Part shown: piece by piece, positions 61,737 through 64,000 of the stretch | Layout: each line of letters begins with the position of its first letter | Position numbering within the stretch: position 1 is the stretch's first letter | Assembly (NCBI GenBank): GCA_022360055.1 | Contig: JAKSDO010000171.1 | Coordinates: 24,902 to 88,901 of the forward strand | Source: Cytophagales bacterium | GTDB lineage: Bacteria > Bacteroidota > Bacteroidia > Cytophagales > Cyclobacteriaceae | DNA: 64,000 nt | Reading direction: 5' to 3' | The notes under the pieces: generated by a model | The model's database searches: none | The model's input: the letters and a program-made list of their open reading frames with translations, nothing else | Told to the model about the DNA's origin: nothing | Program-made: the position numbers and the translations under genes

Positions 61737-63713
61737 ATGAGATTGAATGAAAATAACGGTGAGGATCTGAATGAAGTGAGAAGCGACAAAAAGATACATG
61801 ATAAAAGTCGATTTAAATGGACGATTGGCAGGAGACTCCAATTCGGATTTGGGGTGCTGCTCATCATATTTTTGATATCTGCCATATATAATTATTATAA
61901 GCTCAATATCATTGAAATTGAAGCCAGGGACTTGATTGATCATGCCATTCCAGTTGAAAATTTGACTAAGGAATTGGAATCGGCATTGTATCGGCAGCAA
62001 ATAGCAATTTCAAAATACATGGAACTACCCGACCATGTACAAAAAAAGAAGTACGAACATCAAAAGAAGGAGATCAAGCACATTCTTAGGGAACTCGGCA
62101 GTTCTGCACTGACAGACCATGAACGTGCTCTGGTCTCCTCTATTGAAATCAAGATCAAAGAATTGGTATTGACCGGGGAAGAAGCTATGCGACTGGAAGA
62201 GGATTTATGGCAATTGCGCAAATCAATTACAAGAGATCTGGCGGCCGTACGATCGCTTTTCACTAAGATGCTTAGTATGAGTAACGATCTGAATAAGGGA
62301 AGTCTTCGGCTAATCAATAAAGAGGAGTTCCTTTTAGTCTCTTATCAAAGAGTTTTGACAGATTTTTTATCCAGTGGCACGGAAGCATCAAAAGAGGCAT
62401 TAGGCGCTGCGATTAAAGAACTATCAGCTATGCAGGGCCAGTTCTCAGCACAAAGATTGTCCGGAAAAGAGGCTGCCCCCCTGAGAAACCTGGATTCCTT
62501 AATCGCAAAAATTCAGGTAGATACCCACAGCTTGATCGAAGATTACGAGACAGGTCATAAAGATTTGGCAAAAATCGAAAGATCAACAGATTCATTGTAC
62601 ACGGTAATGAATGAAAAGATGATTGATTACGTCGATAAAATGCTTATCAATGATTCCAATAGGATCAGGAATAGTATTGATGAAGCAAATATTTCCTTGA
62701 TTTTATTTGCTTGTATGGGGTTCTTTCTATCATATATTATTTCTCATCGCATCACCAAAGGTATCACAAAGCCTATTGCACAGCTCACGCACTCGATAAA
62801 AACCTTAGGCGAAGGTCAATTCCCCAAGGGTATTGCCATAGGTTCGGGAGATGAAATTGGAGACATGTGGGAATCAATACAACGTTTAATCAAAGGCCTG
62901 AAATGCACCTCTCAATTTGCCGAAGATATTGGGAATGGCAATTATGGAAATTCCTTTACGCCCTTGGGCAACGGCGACGTATTGGGCAAATCGCTTCTGC
63001 AAATGAGGGAGAAGCTGTTGCTCAATAAAGCTGAAGATGAACAACGGAGATGGATTTCGGCAGGAGTCGAACTGGTCGAAGCCAAAATCAGGAGCCATCA
63101 GGAGCACCTGGCCGATTTGTCGCATCATGTGTTGATCTCAGTAATAAAATATTTCGAAGCTAACCAGGGGGCTTTTTTTATGCTCAACGATGAAGAAGAA
63201 TCTTCGGCAATGCAGCTCATGTCATGCTATGCCTGGGACAGGAAAAAATTCATAACCAAAACAATAGAATACAAACAAGGCCTGATCGGCCAGTGCTGGG
63301 CGGAAAAAGAGCGCATTTATCTTACCGAAGTTCCTGAAGATTTTGTACGGATTACGTCAGGATTGGGCGAAGCAACTCCCAGGTCCCTCCTGATCCTGCC
63401 CCTCAAATTTGATGATATGGTGCATGGTATTATCGAGTTGGCATTTATCCAACCATTGGAGGAAAAACATTTTAAACTGGCCGATATGATTTCCAATAGT
63501 ATCGCCACGTCGATTTTAAGGTCAAAAGCCAGTGTCAGGACGAAGGAGTTGTTGGAAGAGACTTTACAGCAGGCCGAGGAATTGAGGGCAGCAGAAGAAG
63601 AACTGAAGCAAAATGCCGAGGAGCTTCAGGCAACACAGGAAGAATTGATCCGGCAGAAACAGAATATTGAAGAAGAACTCTTATCGCTTAAAGGAGAACT
63701 AAGTAACAAGTAA
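61737..63713 (+). CDS. Receptor-like HAMP-GAF protein without kinase domain
   Basis: A 658-aa membrane protein from the ATG at 61737 (an in-frame GTG at 61689 would add 16 residues). Order: TM1 about 33-52 (LQFGFGVLLIIFLISAIYNY), a periplasmic four-helix-bundle-type sensor (about 60-315), TM2 about 318-338, HAMP (about 340-395, KPIAQLTHSIKTLGEGQFPK), a linker with a second HAMP-like stretch, a GAF domain (about 440-600; CYAWDRKKFITKTIEYKQGL, IGQCWAEKERIYLTEVPEDF, LLILPLKFDDMVHGIIELAF), and a terminal coiled coil (EELRAAEEELKQNAEELQAT). In many sensor kinases this coiled coil leads to a PAS or kinase domain; here the protein ends. No methyl-accepting signalling tip is present. Confidence 0.9.
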   Translation: MRLNENNGEDLNEVRSDKKIHDKSRFKWTIGRRLQFGFGVLLIIFLISAIYNYYKLNIIEIEARDLIDHAIPVENLTKELESALYRQQIAISKYMELPDHVQKKKYEHQKKEIKHILRELGSSALTDHERALVSSIEIKIKELVLTGEEAMRLEEDLWQLRKSITRDLAAVRSLFTKMLSMSNDLNKGSLRLINKEEFLLVSYQRVLTDFLSSGTEASKEALGAAIKELSAMQGQFSAQRLSGKEAAPLRNLDSLIAKIQVDTHSLIEDYETGHKDLAKIERSTDSLYTVMNEKMIDYVDKMLINDSNRIRNSIDEANISLILFACMGFFLSYIISHRITKGITKPIAQLTHSIKTLGEGQFPKGIAIGSGDEIGDMWESIQRLIKGLKCTSQFAEDIGNGNYGNSFTPLGNGDVLGKSLLQMREKLLLNKAEDEQRRWISAGVELVEAKIRSHQEHLADLSHHVLISVIKYFEANQGAFFMLNDEEESSAMQLMSCYAWDRKKFITKTIEYKQGLIGQCWAEKERIYLTEVPEDFVRITSGLGEATPRSLLILPLKFDDMVHGIIELAFIQPLEEKHFKLADMISNSIATSILRSKASVRTKELLEETLQQAEELRAAEEELKQNAEELQATQEELIRQKQNIEEELLSLKGELSNK

Positions 63714-63833
63714 CGTATCATTTCTCCTAGACGTACTCCTGACAAAAACGTCGTTCTATGATTAACTTAACTCTAAATGCTTCGCGGTAAAAGACCCGGA
63801 TATAGTCCTAAAAGTATATTAAACTGAACTATT

Positions 63834-64000
63834 ATGAAGAAGTCCATCATTACTATTTCTTATCTTGTGTTTCTATATGGAGCTGTATTGGCCGGGGGCA
63901 ATCACACTCCTGAAAAATTACATGAAGTAAAAAGACATAAGGCAGGGCTATTTCTGGGAAATACTTTAGTTCGAGGAACTCGCAATTCGTTCAATGGCAA
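63834..64000 (+). CDS. Predicted outer-membrane protein, truncated by the window end
   Basis: ATG at 63834 starts a frame running off the window: signal peptide MKKSIITISYLVFLYGAVLA followed by GGNHTPEKLHEVKRHKAGLF and LGNTLVRGTRNSFNG. The xGLFLGNTLVxGTRN stretch looks like the first strand of a small outer-membrane barrel. Only the first 55 residues are visible, so family cannot be told. It follows the split receptor gene by 120 bases in the same direction and may be an output or partner gene of it. Confidence 0.6.
   Translation, partial: MKKSIITISYLVFLYGAVLAGGNHTPEKLHEVKRHKAGLFLGNTLVRGTRNSFNG

Noticed and set aside
1..64000. CRISPR arrays, tRNA and rRNA genes
   Set aside because: No regularly spaced repeats, no cloverleaf with CCA-like end and no rRNA sequence was seen on either strand by eye.

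Overview
The window is a piece of a Bacteroidota chromosome, most probably an environmental, likely marine, member of the Cytophagales-type lineages. The grounds are a SusC/SusD pair, a hybrid two-component system with a periplasmic propeller, an ECF sigma/FecR pair, many lipoproteins with short cysteine lipoboxes, a type IX secretion-like C-terminal domain, and TAnnTTTG promoter motifs. No rRNA, tRNA, CRISPR array, phage or intact insertion sequence was found.

Region 1 (1-13.3 kb) is mixed. It holds an RlpA-like protein, a DUF819 membrane protein, a GT2 glycosyltransferase, ferrochelatase (hemH), a tandem-FKBP lipoprotein, a GH95 fucosidase-type enzyme, an L-type lectin-like secreted protein, an orphan MacB/FtsX permease and a 1-Cys peroxiredoxin. 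Two degraded genes lie between them: a frameshifted remnant at 3988-4193, and a gene that kept its two ends but lost its middle at 5734-6095.

Region 2 (13.5-38.0 kb) is a polysaccharide utilization locus. In order: a hybrid two-component sensor, SusC, SusD, two sulfatases, then (reverse strand) a GntP permease and an AraC regulator, then forward an enolase-superfamily dehydratase/cycloisomerase, a GH2 enzyme fused to a C-terminal amidotransferase-like domain, a GH78-type alpha-L-rhamnosidase overlapping it, and a third sulfatase. Together they suggest capture of a sulfated, rhamnose- and uronate- or galactose-containing glycan: desulfation and exo-cleavage in the periplasm, then uptake and dehydration of a released sugar acid. 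No polysaccharide lyase and no sulfatase-maturating enzyme is present here.

Region 3 (38-54.5 kb) is more AT-rich and patchy. It holds a Crp/Fnr regulator with an alpha/beta hydrolase, tiny membrane-protein genes, a propeller lipoprotein, and an unusual ECF sigma/FecR locus. In that locus the STN domain sits on a small predicted outer-membrane barrel rather than on a TonB receptor, and an IPT/TIG lipoprotein and a frameshifted surface-protein gene lie between sigma and anti-sigma. Next come an ImmA/IrrE plus DUF4411 PIN pair (toxin-antitoxin-like), a HAD hydrolase with a DxN motif, a LysE exporter, a TIKI/EreA-like protein and a SIMPL protein. A 1.3 kb graveyard follows, with an inverted-repeat element, a broken VapC-type PIN gene and a possible transposase remnant.

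Region 4 (54.7-64 kb) has a secreted PNGase F-like enzyme, a LytS-type kinase with a LytTR regulator, and a pair in which a kinase without a recognised sensor domain precedes a receptor (four-helix, HAMP, GAF, coiled coil) without a kinase. A truncated predicted outer-membrane protein gene closes the window.

The strongest candidates for unusual biology are the STN-barrel ECF/FecR locus, the split kinase/receptor pair, the ImmA-DUF4411 pair with a possibly leaderless promoter, and the GH2-amidotransferase fusion inside the sulfated-glycan locus.
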